Assembly: GCA_021018995.1 (NCBI GenBank)
Contig: CM037590.1
Span: 37,946,287-38,010,286, forward strand
Direction of reading: 5' to 3'
Length of the DNA: 64,000 bases
DNA from: Chloranthus sessilifolius
Lineage: Eukaryota > Streptophyta > Magnoliopsida > Chloranthales > Chloranthaceae
Below, piece by piece: positions 49,101 through 56,848 of the stretch. How positions within the stretch are numbered: position 1 is the first letter of the stretch; the number at the start of each line of letters is the position of its first letter. A model generated the notes under the pieces. It was not told the origin of the DNA. It ran no database searches and saw nothing but the letters and a program-made list of their open reading frames with translations. Made by a program: the position numbers and the translations under genes.

Positions 49101-52100
49101 CACACTCTCATCTAGCGATGCTTTCTCGAACTCAGAAGGACTCAATATTAACGGCTTTAGAAGATTCACCCTTCTTTTCGATGGTGCTGGTCGATGGTGT
49201 TTTGGGAGGCAAAGGGTGTAAAGTGATCTTTTTGCCCTTATGCATGAACGTGCTTATGTTTGATCGACCAGAAAAAGTCACGCCCATGTCGTAGAGCCAC
49301 GACCTTCCCAAAATAATATGGCCCACATCTATCGGCACATCACACCATAAGGTGTCCGAATAAGAACCCAATTGAATCGGTACATGACACTTTTTCGACA
49401 CGGGAATGGATGAAGAATTGACTCATGTGACTTTATAAGGTCTCGGGTGGGCTTCAGGTGTAAGCCCTAAGCGGCGCACAACATGAGTTGATATTACGTT
49501 AGTGCAACTACCGCTATCCACGATGACCCTACAATTCTTTTCACCAAATCTGGCGTAGGTGTGGAAGATGTTCTCCCTCCGCCAGTCATCATTTTCATCC
49601 CGTTGAGGCTGTGCAAGGGCACACCTCACAGCTAAGCATGACGAATAACATCACCCTCCTCATCACTGGGTGTGCTAACCGGTTCAAATATTTCCTCTTC
49701 AACCACTACCTCATCATCATCCTCCTCTCCCTTAATAAAGAGTCCTTTGGGGTTCTTTCTTAGGGCACTGGGCAGCAAAGTGTCCCATTACATGACGTTT
49801 ATAGCATTGTACTTGAGAATTAACCCTTGAGGATTCTCTGATTACACCTTTTCCCTTTTCAAACCTAGAATTGGTAGGGGCAGGTTGTGTAGGTTTGGGA
49901 GGAGGATTAAATCGTCCCTCACCGGATCGTTGAACGCTATGTTGTGGCTCGGTCCTCTTCACCACCGTAGTTTTCAAGTACCGTTCAAGATCTTGCACAA
50001 CAGCATAACATCTATCAAGAGTTTCTACGGGGTGAGAAATCAACTATTTTTGCAAATCAAGTCGCAATCCGGTGCGGAATCTAGAGAGAGTGATTTCAGG
50101 GTCTTCTGATACTTTTGCCCTCATCATGAACTCTTCGAATTTGGCAATGTAATCGGTCACGGGCATACCACCTTGACGTAAAGTTTTCCATTGGTCGAGG
50201 AGGCGTTGGTGGTGTGATAAAGGAACATACTTCTCAGTAAGTCGTTCCTTCATGTTGTCCCAATAGGTAATGGGAGGACAACCCGCATATACCCTGATGC
50301 GTTCGACATTGAACCAGAAAAGCCGAGCTTGACCAACCAATTTCATCTTAGCGAGTCTAACGCAACGGTCGTCATTCATGGCATACCAATCAAAGTGTTG
50401 GTCCATGTCAGAAAGCCAATCGAGGAAGACGGTAGGGTCCATTCTTCCATCGAAAGTCGGAATCTCAACCTGGACGTTCTTAAGGAGTTGAACTTCGGTA
50501 TCATAGTCATCTCTACGATGATCCCTACGGTTCCGGTTGTCTTGGCGACCATTACGCTCAAAGTGAGGACGCTCACGCTCTTGGTGTTGATTTTCAGCCC
50601 ACCCATCGCTTCCAGTTGGTTGATTCAATCACGTAATCTATCATTACCAACTCCTAGGGATGTTTAGGCTTGCTCAATGACATTTAGACGTGCACTAATC
50701 GCACCCCATTCCTCATACATAGCTCTTTGAGTATTAAGAACCTCATCCGAAGCCATGGTGATCACAAAGTCTATTAGGGTTCTAATATGAAATGCAATAT
50801 GGACTCACAAAAAGGAAACAATGCAATAAAATAAATATGACAAGCAAAGATGCCGTAACCTAGAAAACCTAGGGCTCTGATACCAAAACTGACGCGGGAC
50901 AACGACCCTAACATGCGCAATATGATTTTTATGCAAATTTTGCCGAAATTAATGAAATTAAATCAAGTTTAATCACAAAATTATCTTTGATACCTTTAGG
51001 TTTTTACATAATTTTTGATGGGTAGATCACACGCAATCCAGGTAGGGTTCAGTCCGATGCGCAAGTACTTTTCGAGTCGAAGCGAGATCGGCCTAGAGAT
51101 AGAACTCTAGCTTTTTCCAGGCTTAGGCGCTCGTCTTGGGTCCGATATAGATTCACAGATTCTCAGTTGGGTTGTGAAAGGGATTTGCAGTTTGCAAGAG
51201 GCTTATGGTTTGGAACGGGTGTTGGCTATATTTGAATTTGGGTTTCAAAAGGGTTTAGGGTTTTGGGAAAGCAAGGAAATAATTAGGCTAAGGTTTTCGA
51301 AAGCAATCACAGATTGAGAAATAGCAAATAGAATAGAGAAGATAACAATGGCTTTGAGAATCACTCCCTTGGCCTCACACCAAACTCATCTCAGGCAAAG
51401 ATTACTTAACCATAAAAGCATCAACTAACTAAAAGGTGTTTACAAGCCTCTATATATAGGCCACCAATAATTAAGTTCGAAATAAAAGAGTCCTAATACT
51501 AATAAAACACAAAAAAAGGGAAGTTTCGCATAAAATTCCGTCTGAAGTCGTGCCGAAGCTTGCTCGAGCGAGGATTATCATTGCTCGCGCGACCTTAAGT
51601 GACCGCTCGCGCGACTTTAAAGTCGTCTCCGTAGCTCGCGCATGAGGATTATCATCGCTCGCGCCACTTCAAGGGCTTGCTCGCGCGAGGGCTCTCTGCG
51701 GCATTGTTCTCCTTACTGTTTGTGTCTATTTCTCCTCTGAGGCTGCGGTACTCGGATTTCCTCTATGCTTCTTCCGACGCCAATAAAAACGATGTGGTCC
51801 AAATCCGATGTCCATATATGTGGCGTTCCCGTCACAAGTCAAGCTATTCTTGATATCTTGGGCAAGTTGGGGATGATAGATATTTTTCCCCAATTTGAAC
51901 GGGAGTGTAAGAGTTCATGTTGTAGACATACATGTAGTATAGGACCCTGTTGTAGACTATGTATGGTGTTGAAAGTTATGTCGAGGGTATCTTGTCTTGT
52001 ACTTCTTTGCTATGCAATAAAGATCGAATGGGCTAAGCTTCCCGAAATACAATATTTCCATCTTATTTGTCTACTTTCTCTTCCTTCTTCATCTTCTTAA

Positions 52101-53553
52101 ACCCTATATAATTATAATATTCAGGTCAACTAATCCCAGCAGAATACATTTATCCCTTGACCTCTCGCCTTAGGAAGGGGGATCATGAGTGTGAGAGTAC
52201 TCATGACATTTGAGAGATGAATGTATATAAGTAGTATTCCCTCAAGACATTTGAGAGATGAATACACAGGGAACAGGGAGGCACCATACCACGAGGCACG
52301 CCACTCCGAGGGTCGTATAATCGGGAAATTGTCACCTTTTCAATTTCCTTGTATGAAAAATCTTCATTTCCTTTGATAATCGACCATCTTCATTGAACCT
52401 TAGCTATTAAAATGAAAGACAGTTCCTTTTCTGCAATTAAATGGAAATCATATGCATGATCTATAGCTATTTCTCAAGGATGCAGCTTTAAAAGAGTTGT
52501 TCTTCACATCCCATTTAGATGATTCTTCATCTAAACTGCTTTAGGAGTATCTAGACATCTGCATATTCAAGATTTGTTCTGATTATATACAGAACTAGTT
52601 ATATGGCATTGGGAGTGTTCTTATTTGTTATAAGGGACCATTGGTTGGTGCGATGGTAAAGGCCTTGTGCTATCAAGTGTGAAAACGCTGGTTCAAGTCC
52701 GGAGAGCAGCCACTTTGTGCGTAAAAATCCAGAGGTTAGGTCTGTATTTCGTCCACCCCTCCAAGCACCCTGTACGCACAGGGCCAGCACTGGGTGATTG
52801 CCTTCTTTGGCATTAATTGTTATTAACATCTGTTGCGAATACAGACTCAGCAGTCTCCACGGCCCGTGATAAGGGTTTGGTGATATTCTGCATTTTGGAT
52901 TGATTCTCACATTAGTTACTTAATATTGGTACTTGTTTGCTCCTCTATATATCAAGTGCCCGTCTCTGGGTTTAGCATCTTAGTCGTGGTGTAAATTCGT
53001 GGGCAGAACTCTAATCTTACAAAGCCTCTCTCTCGCTCGCTCTCCACACCATTTCAAGCTGATTGTTTATGCACCAAGATTGGTGCCTACTGCCCAACTC
53101 TTTTGAACTATAATATGGACACTTTTGCATTGTCTTCTGTTCAATGATACTGAATATATAGATCGCATGTCTGCACTTTTACTAGTCTATGAGTTATGTT
53201 CATCGTGTGATGATGTGATTAAATGGTGTTTCGTATGCACCTAAGGGCAGTGGATAATAAGTAGCCACATCTTGATATTCCATCCACATTATACACACTA
53301 AGTTATTGCCATACAAAGTTCTGAAATAATGGATAACCATTTTTCAAATATACTCAACTGACAACTCAATCTAGTTTGGTCAACCCCAAATAGATTGGAT
53401 AAGGCTATGATGATGATGAATCTAGTTTGGTCAACTGTGACCAAAGCTGGTCAACATAATTAGATTTAGCATCTAGGATTTGTCGATACTGAATTAGGGT
53501 TAGAGAAGATTAGACTTAGAAGAGGGGAGGAAAGAGAAGAGGGAGAGGGAGGG

Positions 53554-53601
<48 letters not shown>

Positions 53602-55355
53602 AAAAATAAGGGTTGTAAATTCTATACCTCACTTATACACTAAAAAATATGATCATATGTACATCGCTAACATCTAACTACACATGTTATTTCCACCACC
53701 GACACACCTAATTTATACTAGAGGTACACCACATGAAAAGCAGGAGATTATTCGAAGGTGACTCTGCATAACAGCAGCACAACTATAGAGGCAAGAATTT
53801 CATGACCGAATTTTGGTCTTTCACATCTTTTTCTTTATTTTCTCCCCATTTAGTTGATTTAGAATGTTTAAACCCTTATTTAGGAATTTTTTCCGGTACT
53901 TAAATGATATTAGATTTATTATATAGGTTTAAAAGAAAAAGGAGAGTGCTGGCCTCTCCTTTGCTTGATTATTCTTGCGTGTTGGAGAAACTTGAGAAGC
54001 TCTAGCTTCTAGTTAATTATTATTCACTTATTTACTTCATTTCTAATTTTTTTTTTTTATCGGTACTTCATTTCTAATTATTTGTTTGTAAATTATACCA
54101 TCTTCGTGCTATCGGCACATTCCAAGTGCATGTCAAATTGAGCAAAAGGGATTAATCCTAAAATTTGGGTAAAGTGAAAACACTGTCTATTGTGCTACAA
54201 CAAGTAAACTGAATAAAATGATATATGTAATGCGTATGTTTATAATTCATTTTAAGTGGGGATCAAGAATGTATGCATCAAGCTTGCAATAATAAGCCAG
54301 CCTAGGAATAGGAGCCTGTGAAGATGTCATTTATCTGGTATTTAGATGGCACATATCAAGCACCATTTTTTGGTGAATTTCTAATTTATTTTTTTTACTT
54401 TTGAGCATGATATAGTGGTTCTTTTATAACTGAATTAAAATTTGAATACATTTTTATTAGGCGTTGATTATTTTTAAAGTGAAAAACTTACTTATTTGTT
54501 AGTTTCTTTCTTGAATGACATTTCGAAGGCTGGTCTTTTGTCTGTGCTTCCAGTCACAAAGGTTTCCTCCCACGATTTGTTCAGTATTTAAAGGATATCA
54601 AGTTTTTGAGAGAGGATTTGATCTTCAGCATCCACAGCACGGTAAAAGTTGTTTTATCATGTTAGGAAACTGTTCATTCACAAATTTAATTATTTTCTAT
54701 AAGCTTATGGAATATAAGAGGCTAGATACATCAGTTATAGGTAAAAGAATACCCATCCAGGCCATCATATTCCTACCAATTTTCTTTTTGATGATCCATC
54801 AGTTGAGACCAAAATCCATATTTAATATTATCGTTTGAAGGGACACTTGGTTTGTTTATCTTGCCTCTTAACAAGATAAAGAGAGCATATATATATATAT
54901 ATATATTTGTTAGCATTATCTTTTACCTATGACGAATGCTAGGTCCAAACTAGAAGCAACCTGTTTCATTCCCCACCATGCTGGTAGGGATAGGGTTTGT
55001 ATGGCTGCTTTACACTACAAGACAGGAAAATTTGCATCAGTTTCATATTGCAAAGAAAATTAATAGTTATCAATGAAGAAATGAAACTGGTTCACTATTT
55101 CTCATCTAACTTGGCATTAAGCTGTTACTTTTACAGGTTAAATGCATCATTTAAAATACATCTAACCTTGCTAGATGGGAGGAAAGAGAGAATTTTTGTG
55201 GGTTGTGTTATCTTTCATATTGTCATTCTTATTTGGGGGTCTCTTGAAATTTACATATGTGTGAGGCAATACAGGGAACTGATTCAGGCGTTGATACATA
55301 CTTTGGTCTTTGCACGTATCCTGGTCGGGAGCTGCGGCATCGCATAGATCTCAAG
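14342..55355 (+). CDS. POLL: DNA polymerase lambda (family X); internal exons not found, 3' end beyond window
   Basis: Eight exons match plant Pol lambda: 14342-14458, 17431-17565, 23442-23825, 24078-24171, 24277-24407, 30476-30538, 54554-54641 and 55275-55355. All have GT-AG borders. The enzyme fills gaps in base-excision and end-joining repair in the nucleus. Exons 1-3 encode an N-terminal BRCT domain ([19 protein letters not shown] to [14 protein letters not shown]) and a Ser/Asp-rich linker. Exons 4-6 encode the 8-kDa lyase domain ([41 protein letters not shown]). The last two encode palm sequence including the third catalytic aspartate (RIDLK). About 105 residues between them, with the GVGP helix-hairpin-helix, the GGSYRRGK nucleotide-binding motif and the GDLDI aspartate pair, are not seen in the intervening 24 kb. 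Exon 6 ends in phase 0 while 54554 needs two bases from the preceding exon, so the two cannot be joined in frame. The gene is either broken at this locus or misassembled. The final exons lie right of 64000 or are lost. Confidence 0.9.
14549..14895. mobile_element. Foldback MITE with arms above 120 bp
   Basis: The left arm (from gggaaaatttcaaaaaaacg) and right arm (to ttttttgaaaattttcct) are near-complementary over more than 120 bp, leaving a short loop (about 14690-14770). Long arms suggest a Mutator-like origin. It starts 90 bp after POLL exon 1, so the unspliced transcript would form a long hairpin. Confidence 0.85.
15026..15083. repeat. Microsatellites (TTA)n, T run, (TG)n
   Basis: Consecutive simple repeats: TTA from 15031, a short T run, then TG to 15083. 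Confidence 0.95.
15582..15946. mobile_element. Foldback MITE in POLL intron 1
   Basis: The left arm begins gcgcatggcatagctct and the right arm ends agagctatgccatacgc. The arms pair over about 150 bp with scattered mismatches. No coding capacity and no clear target duplication. Confidence 0.85.
15947..17430 (+). other. POLL intron 1, right part
   Basis: It contains no recognised gene. Short open frames near 16091-16672 do not match any family I know and may be decayed transposon DNA. The acceptor for exon 2 is ctgtcattag (17421-17430). Confidence 0.4.
17431..17565 (+). CDS. POLL: POLL exon 2 (BRCT core)
   Basis: This exon has 45 codons in phase 0 at both ends. [20 protein letters not shown] and [11 protein letters not shown] match the BRCT fold of plant Pol lambda. 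Confidence 0.92.
17794..18000. mobile_element. Palindrome-rich MITE, copy 4
   Basis: The left end is decayed (taaagttcaaaatc) and the right end is GTTTGACCCATG. The 8-bp duplications are cttatgat (17786-17793) and cttatggg (18001-18008). It lies in POLL intron 2. Confidence 0.75.
18368..18450 (+). mobile_element. Short SINE-like element, copy 1
   Basis: It has a gggcttgggcc head, a caacctcaaggtcgcaagtt core with a B-box-like gttcaagcc, and an A-rich tail (catagaaaaac). The same sequence occurs in reverse at 25040-25134. A GA microsatellite follows directly. Confidence 0.65.
18451..18487. repeat. (GA)n microsatellite
   Basis: A dinucleotide run of about 18 units with one interruption. Confidence 0.95.
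18725..22195 (-). mobile_element. L1-type LINE, reverse strand (linker, reverse transcriptase, C-terminal zinc motif)
   Basis: Reading leftwards: a pre-RT region with [17 protein letters not shown] (near 22050), a linker with [12 protein letters not shown] (21544-21828), and the reverse transcriptase core [17 protein letters not shown] and [12 protein letters not shown] (21022-21324). [12 protein letters not shown] segment (19741-20016) and the [18 protein letters not shown] zinc motif (near 19500) then precede a T-rich 3' UTR ending near aataaaaattt (18725). The RT catalytic YxDD box is not readable. Frames are broken many times, and a MITE (19195-19423) lies between the zinc motif and the 3' UTR. 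It lies antisense in POLL intron 2. Confidence 0.85.
19195..19423. mobile_element. Palindrome-rich MITE, copy 5
   Basis: The left end is decayed (caaaggatcaaaatc); the right end is GATTTTGAACCATG. The duplications are gacccaac (19187-19194) and gactaaac (19424-19431), 6 of 8 matching. It sits inside the L1. Confidence 0.75.
22196..22960 (-). mobile_element. Copia-type LTR and adjoining 3' internal fragment, reverse
   Basis: On the - strand a purine tract (acttgaggga, about 22500-22512) is followed by an LTR start TGTTGGAGATAATATG (from 22499 leftwards). The right part (22500-22960) is degraded internal sequence. It is a fragment without recognisable protein domains. Confidence 0.55.
23026..23555 (+). 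repeat. 265-bp tandem duplication covering the POLL exon 3 acceptor and exon start
   Basis: Unit 1 is 23026-23290 and unit 2 is 23291-23555. Both contain an intronic lead, the cctgttgcag acceptor and the first 38 codons of exon 3. Units are about 96% identical by eye. In unit 1 the frame runs into intron-derived sequence and stops at 23351-23353. Confidence 0.95.
23177..23290 (+). pseudogene. Duplicated 5' part of POLL exon 3 (decoy exon)
   Basis: It starts [18 protein letters not shown] after an intact acceptor (ttgcag, 23171-23176), like the true exon at 23442. No donor of its own is visible: the copy ends at the duplication border, and the frame then gives IFGRGMRN and a stop. Splicing from exon 2 into this acceptor would truncate the protein after the BRCT domain. 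Confidence 0.85.
23442..23825 (+). CDS. POLL: POLL exon 3 (BRCT end and Ser/Asp-rich linker)
   Basis: This exon has 128 codons in phase 0. [18 protein letters not shown] closes the BRCT domain; the rest is a poorly conserved linker ([14 protein letters not shown]). It is taken to end at GAA before gtacat (23826). The linker in Pol lambda is known to vary freely. Confidence 0.88.
24078..24171 (+). CDS. POLL: POLL exon 4 (lyase domain start)
   Basis: [18 protein letters not shown] is followed by [13 protein letters not shown], matching the start of the 8-kDa domain. It ends one base into a codon that exon 5 completes as Ala. Confidence 0.93.
24277..24407 (+). CDS. POLL: POLL exon 5 (lyase domain, first helix-hairpin-helix)
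   Basis: [20 protein letters not shown] and [14 protein letters not shown] are near-invariant in plant Pol lambda; LPAIGK is the first helix-hairpin-helix. It ends in phase 0 before gtaagc. Confidence 0.95.
24408..25033 (+). other. POLL intron 5, left part
   Basis: AT-rich intron sequence; I see no repeat or gene in it. Confidence 0.5.
25034..25143 (-). mobile_element. Short SINE-like element, copy 2, with target duplication
   Basis: It is the reverse complement of the element at 18368, with the polyA tail as a T run on the left (25040-25048). Flanks share ccttcat (25034-25040 and 25135-25141). The head ends at ctccccctac. Confidence 0.72.
25600..25640 (-). mobile_element. Short SINE-like element, partial copy 3
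   Basis: A T run followed by aataggtaagctgggattga matches the tail end of the SINE at 25040. It stops where the next foldback MITE begins. Confidence 0.5.
25643..25901. mobile_element. Foldback MITE in POLL intron 5
   Basis: The left arm (gccccaaaaccaaatttatt, then gttttcaaaatatttacc) pairs with the right arm (ggtaaatattttgaaaac, then ggttggttttggggc) over about 80 bp. The loop contains repeated agaccna words. It abuts the partial SINE. Confidence 0.82.
26260..26859 (+). mobile_element. Degraded LTR-element 3' end (polypurine tract and LTR start), split by a TRIM
   Basis: Removing the TRIM, ttgaaggggag followed by TGTTGTGAATACAG (from about 26738) looks like a polypurine tract and LTR start. 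The LTR seems to continue after the chromovirus insertion at 26860-30115, since gagcttagg and tctcttagtt adjoin across it. Family is uncertain, probably copia-like. Confidence 0.45.
26357..26727 (+). mobile_element. TRIM (terminal-repeat retrotransposon in miniature), 371 bp
   Basis: Left LTR 26357-26537 starts TGTAATAGTCCAACATCGG and ends in CA. A 35-bp interior follows, with a primer-binding site (ttggtattagagcc) and a polypurine tract (acatgggggga). The right LTR is 26573-26727. A 5-bp duplication ttgaa flanks it (26352-26356, 26728-26732). It has no coding capacity and depends on other elements for transposition. It lacks the 5S-like segment of Cassandra TRIMs. The LTRs differ at well over 10% of sites, so it is old. 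Confidence 0.82.
27698..28099 (+). mobile_element. Unknown internal ORF of the composite element, 133 aa
   Basis: An ATG 14 bp after the primer-binding site opens a frame beginning [18 protein letters not shown], helical and rich in charged residues. It occupies the gag position but lacks a recognisable gag core. A second frame (28118-28513) directly downstream is rich in Val, Pro, Glu and Ser ([18 protein letters not shown]). I do not recognise either. They may be divergent gag-like or acquired sequence. Confidence 0.5.
28720..29535 (+). mobile_element. Chromovirus gag fragment
   Basis: Ty3/gypsy gag core: [69 protein letters not shown]. It runs up to the right-hand LTR piece. No protease or reverse transcriptase follows. 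Confidence 0.85.
30476..30538 (+). CDS. POLL: POLL exon 6 (lyase domain end)
   Basis: [20 protein letters not shown] plus Lys, 21 codons, phase 0 at both ends; nearly identical to plant Pol lambda. The next expected residues (a VRTISLF-like start) are not found downstream. Confidence 0.93.
30635..30895. mobile_element. Foldback MITE after POLL exon 6
   Basis: The arms pair gaggttaatatcgtc with gacaatgctaacctc and tagatgaagagcaaaacc with ggcattgctcttcattta. A second inner repeat (acaagtttgccact) occurs twice near 30764-30803. It begins about 100 bp past exon 6. Confidence 0.75.
31481..31780 (+). other. ORF of 99 codons with a signal-peptide-like start
   Basis: The frame opens [20 protein letters not shown], a strongly hydrophobic segment like a signal peptide, then a basic and Ser-rich stretch. 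It lies antisense within or beside the copia 3' LTR. I know no family for it. It may be chance or a remnant of a small secreted-protein gene. Confidence 0.2.
32288..32850. repeat. 283-bp tandem duplication inside the copia element
   Basis: Units 32288-32570 and 32571-32850 start gacacacaatttcataatc and are about 97% identical by eye. A separate older repeat of the polypurine/LTR junction (caaccatacccaacttgg) occurs near 31877 and 32118. Confidence 0.9.
34341..40707 (+). mobile_element. Chromovirus (Ty3/gypsy with chromodomain), near full length
   Basis: The 5' LTR is 34341-35434 and the 3' LTR 39592-40707, with a perfect ataca duplication (34336-34340, 40708-40712). Primer-binding site gttttggtatcagagcc (35435) fits initiator methionine tRNA. 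Parts in order: gag (35630-36463), zinc knuckle [14 protein letters not shown] (near 36600), protease [10 protein letters not shown] (36890), reverse transcriptase [15 protein letters not shown] (37690), RNase H (DALSRR, 38015), integrase (38339-39090) and chromodomain [18 protein letters not shown] (39445-39500). The chromodomain frame (39104-39670) runs about 80 bp into the 3' LTR. It is broken in several places. The LTR 3' halves differ at about 5% by eye, implying insertion some millions of years ago. Confidence 0.93.
40814..41020. mobile_element. Palindrome-rich MITE, copy 6
   Basis: It starts CATGGTTTAAAATAC and ends GATTTTGAACCATG. The duplications are gtcgttgg (40806-40813) and gtcactgg (41021-41028). 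It is inserted just after the copia protease motif. Confidence 0.83.
42026..42965 (+). mobile_element. Solo chromovirus LTR, 940 bp
   Basis: It runs TGACGGGGACGCCGACATCG to GTCCTGCATCA with a perfect tttat duplication (42021-42025, 42966-42970). It is closely related to the LTRs of the element at 34341. It includes the coding tail, an array of TTCGATCGATCGAA words (42128-42275) and a TATA box (cctatataaggtcc, near 42385). It was formed by LTR-LTR recombination inside the copia element. Confidence 0.92.
43071..44160 (-). repeat. Presumed copia 5' LTR region with (GA)n and a 422-bp direct repeat
   Basis: It follows the copia primer-binding site. A (GA)n run occupies 43101-43143. A segment starting ggaacccaccccccattctt occurs at 43241-43460 and 43663-43885, about 95% identical, with shared ccagctggcacctgtagc. 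No start or end of the LTR could be fixed. Confidence 0.5.
44161..44372 (-). mobile_element. Second copia-type LTR fragment, reverse
   Basis: On the - strand it begins TGTTAAGAGTATATCTCACG (44372) and contains tctctattaatgaaacta, a composition common near the polyadenylation region of copia-type LTRs. It differs from the LTR at 31848, so it is from another element. Confidence 0.45.
44542..44733 (+). other. Unrecognised ORF, 63 aa
   Basis: [20 protein letters not shown]... with [20 protein letters not shown]. The composition looks protein-like (helical, no simple repeat), but I know no family for it. It lies just before the + strand copia remnant and may be part of it or a captured fragment. 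Confidence 0.2.
44740..52120 (+). mobile_element. Copia-type 3' end (RNase H tail and LTR), split by a chromovirus
   Basis: The left part (44740-45136) ends with RNase H C-terminal sequence ([25 protein letters not shown]). The right part resumes at 51835 with [10 protein letters not shown], the usual end of copia polyproteins, followed by a short LTR-like stretch to about 52120 with polyA signal aataaag. The element at 45137-51834 sits exactly between them. It is broken and old. Confidence 0.8.
45137..51834 (-). mobile_element. Chromovirus (Ty3/gypsy with chromodomain), reverse, near full length
   Basis: The 3' LTR is on the left (45137-46111) and the 5' LTR on the right (50890-51834), with a perfect caagt duplication (45132-45136, 51835-51839). 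Primer-binding site ggctctgataccaaaac precedes 50890. Parts, right to left: gag (50044-50628), zinc knuckle region (near 49800), protease [11 protein letters not shown] (near 49530), reverse transcriptase [19 protein letters not shown] (48518-48775), RNase H (47782-48090), integrase (46390-47391) and chromodomain [16 protein letters not shown] (near 46240). The chromodomain frame (45946-46359) runs about 165 bp into the LTR. LTRs carry GCTCGCGCGA-type words. It is broken in several places, and the LTRs differ by roughly 6-8% by eye. Confidence 0.93.
52121..52631 (+). other. POLL intron DNA, no gene seen
   Basis: A short direct repeat (acatttgagagatgaat, near 52207 and 52248) is the only structure. 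I searched it for the missing POLL exons and found none. Confidence 0.45.
52632..52816 (+). mobile_element. tRNA-derived SINE
   Basis: The A box ggttggtgcgatgg (52633-52646) and B box ggttcaagtcc (52690-52700) are clear. Flanks share ttgttat (52625-52631, 52817-52823). The body includes gtacgcacagggcc, reminiscent of Au-like plant SINEs. Confidence 0.75.
52824..54553 (+). other. POLL intron left of the palm exon
   Basis: AT-rich intron with a (GA)n run at 53556-53597. It contains no recognisable exon on either strand. The acceptor of the next exon is tgcttccag (54545-54553). Confidence 0.5.
54554..54641 (+). CDS. POLL: POLL palm exon ([20 protein letters not shown])
   Basis: One base completes a split codon, then 29 codons follow: [20 protein letters not shown] and DLIFSIHST. 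This matches the segment right after the THPDG-like end of the catalytic strand in plant Pol lambda. It starts mid-codon, so it requires an upstream exon ending two bases into a codon. Confidence 0.9.
54642..55274 (+). other. POLL intron between the two palm exons
   Basis: A short intron of 633 bp with a (TA)n run near 54885-54905. Nothing else is seen. Confidence 0.6.
55275..55355 (+). CDS. POLL: POLL palm exon with third catalytic Asp
   Basis: [20 protein letters not shown] then RHRIDLK, 27 codons, phase 0. The Asp of RIDLK corresponds to the third metal-binding aspartate of family X polymerases. The following exon (a VYPRD-like start) is not in the window. Confidence 0.93.
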
Positions 55356-56848
55356 GTACCTTAATTTTTTTTTTTCGTTTGTCTGTTGAGATGGGAGGAA
55401 CTTGTTAGTTATATTACATCAATATTGTAGAAACAGAGTGAAGTATCTGATAGAATTACCACTTGGCATGATGTTGCTTAGGATCTATTAAAAAGTATAT
55501 GGTCACTCTTGGGTGATATCTGTAGCAAAATAAACAGTTGAAATCAGGGGTATAATCATTACAAACCATATCGATGACTTTTCAGTATGTCTCTTGATTC
55601 CACTTCATTTGAGTCTTTGACGCAGGACGGGAACCCTAAAATGCGTGAATGATGATTTGATGGGGTTTGCCGAAATTAAATAAGACTAAATCAAGTTTAA
55701 TCACAAAATTATCTTATATACCTTAGGGTTTGACGAATTCTGATGGGTAGATCGTGCGAGATTCGACTAAGGTCCAATCCGATGTGCAAGTCCCGTTAGC
55801 TTTAGGGCGGGATCGGGCTTAGAGATAGAACTCTAGCTTTTCTAGGCTTGTGCGTTCGTCGTCGATCCGATGTAGAATCGCTAGATCTCACTAGGGTTAT
55901 GGGATTTGGGTTGATTTGATGGCTCAGACATAATTTAAGGTTTTGGGATAATTTAGGGTTTTCGGAATGGATGAATAAAATAATTCAGGGTTGCAAAATA
56001 GAACAGAATCAGGCAGAAAATACAAGGTTGAAAGATAAAGAAGAAAACAAAGATAGAGAATAGGAAAAGATAACTTTGAGAATCACTCTCTTGGCCTCAC
56101 ATCAAACCCATCACGGGGAAGAAGAATCTCTCTCTACTAAGCAAAAGCTCATTCAATAACATTCAAAAACCAATTAATTGCGTTTACAAGCCTCCTTATA
56201 TAGGTAACCAAATAATAATACAAAATAAAGAATCCTAAAACAGTTAAAAGACTAAAAAAATAATGCGAAAAATAGAAATTCTCGTCGTTGGGGCGGAGAT
56301 GTCCACGGACGTCCATCGCCTAGGGACAGTGACGACTCAAAATCATGGACGTCCGTCACTGTTCACTGTTCACGAACGTCCATCATTTGATGACGGTTTT
56401 GTGTCTTTGTCTCCTTTTCTCTCTTGAAGTTGTGGTACTTGGGCTTCCTCTTTAGGCCTTTTTGAAGTCGAAAATATGTTATGGCCCCAATCCAAGGCTC
56501 TCGATCTTGGCGTTCCCCGTCATTCTCCCCCACTCAATGTTTCATCACCGATGAAACACGCACGTGATACTGATCAAGTGTATCGAAATTCGCACGGTGG
56601 AACTCCTTGCAACTAGTGACGCAGGACAGTACCCTAAACTACGCGAATGCGATGATTGACTTTGCCGAAATTAAATTGAATTAAATTAAATAATAAAACT
56701 CAAAATATAACGAATACCTTGGCGTTCGCAGTATTCCATTGGAGGCTCACGTATAATTCGAGTTGGGTTTAGTCCGGGCGTTAGATCCGTTAGGTTGCAG
56801 CGCAGATCGATCCTAGAGATAGAACTCTAAGTTTTTCCAGATTAGGGC

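Noticed and set aside
53556-53597. (GA)n run as a regulatory element
   Set aside because: Similar GA runs occur at 18451 and 43101 in unrelated contexts; it is ordinary microsatellite DNA.
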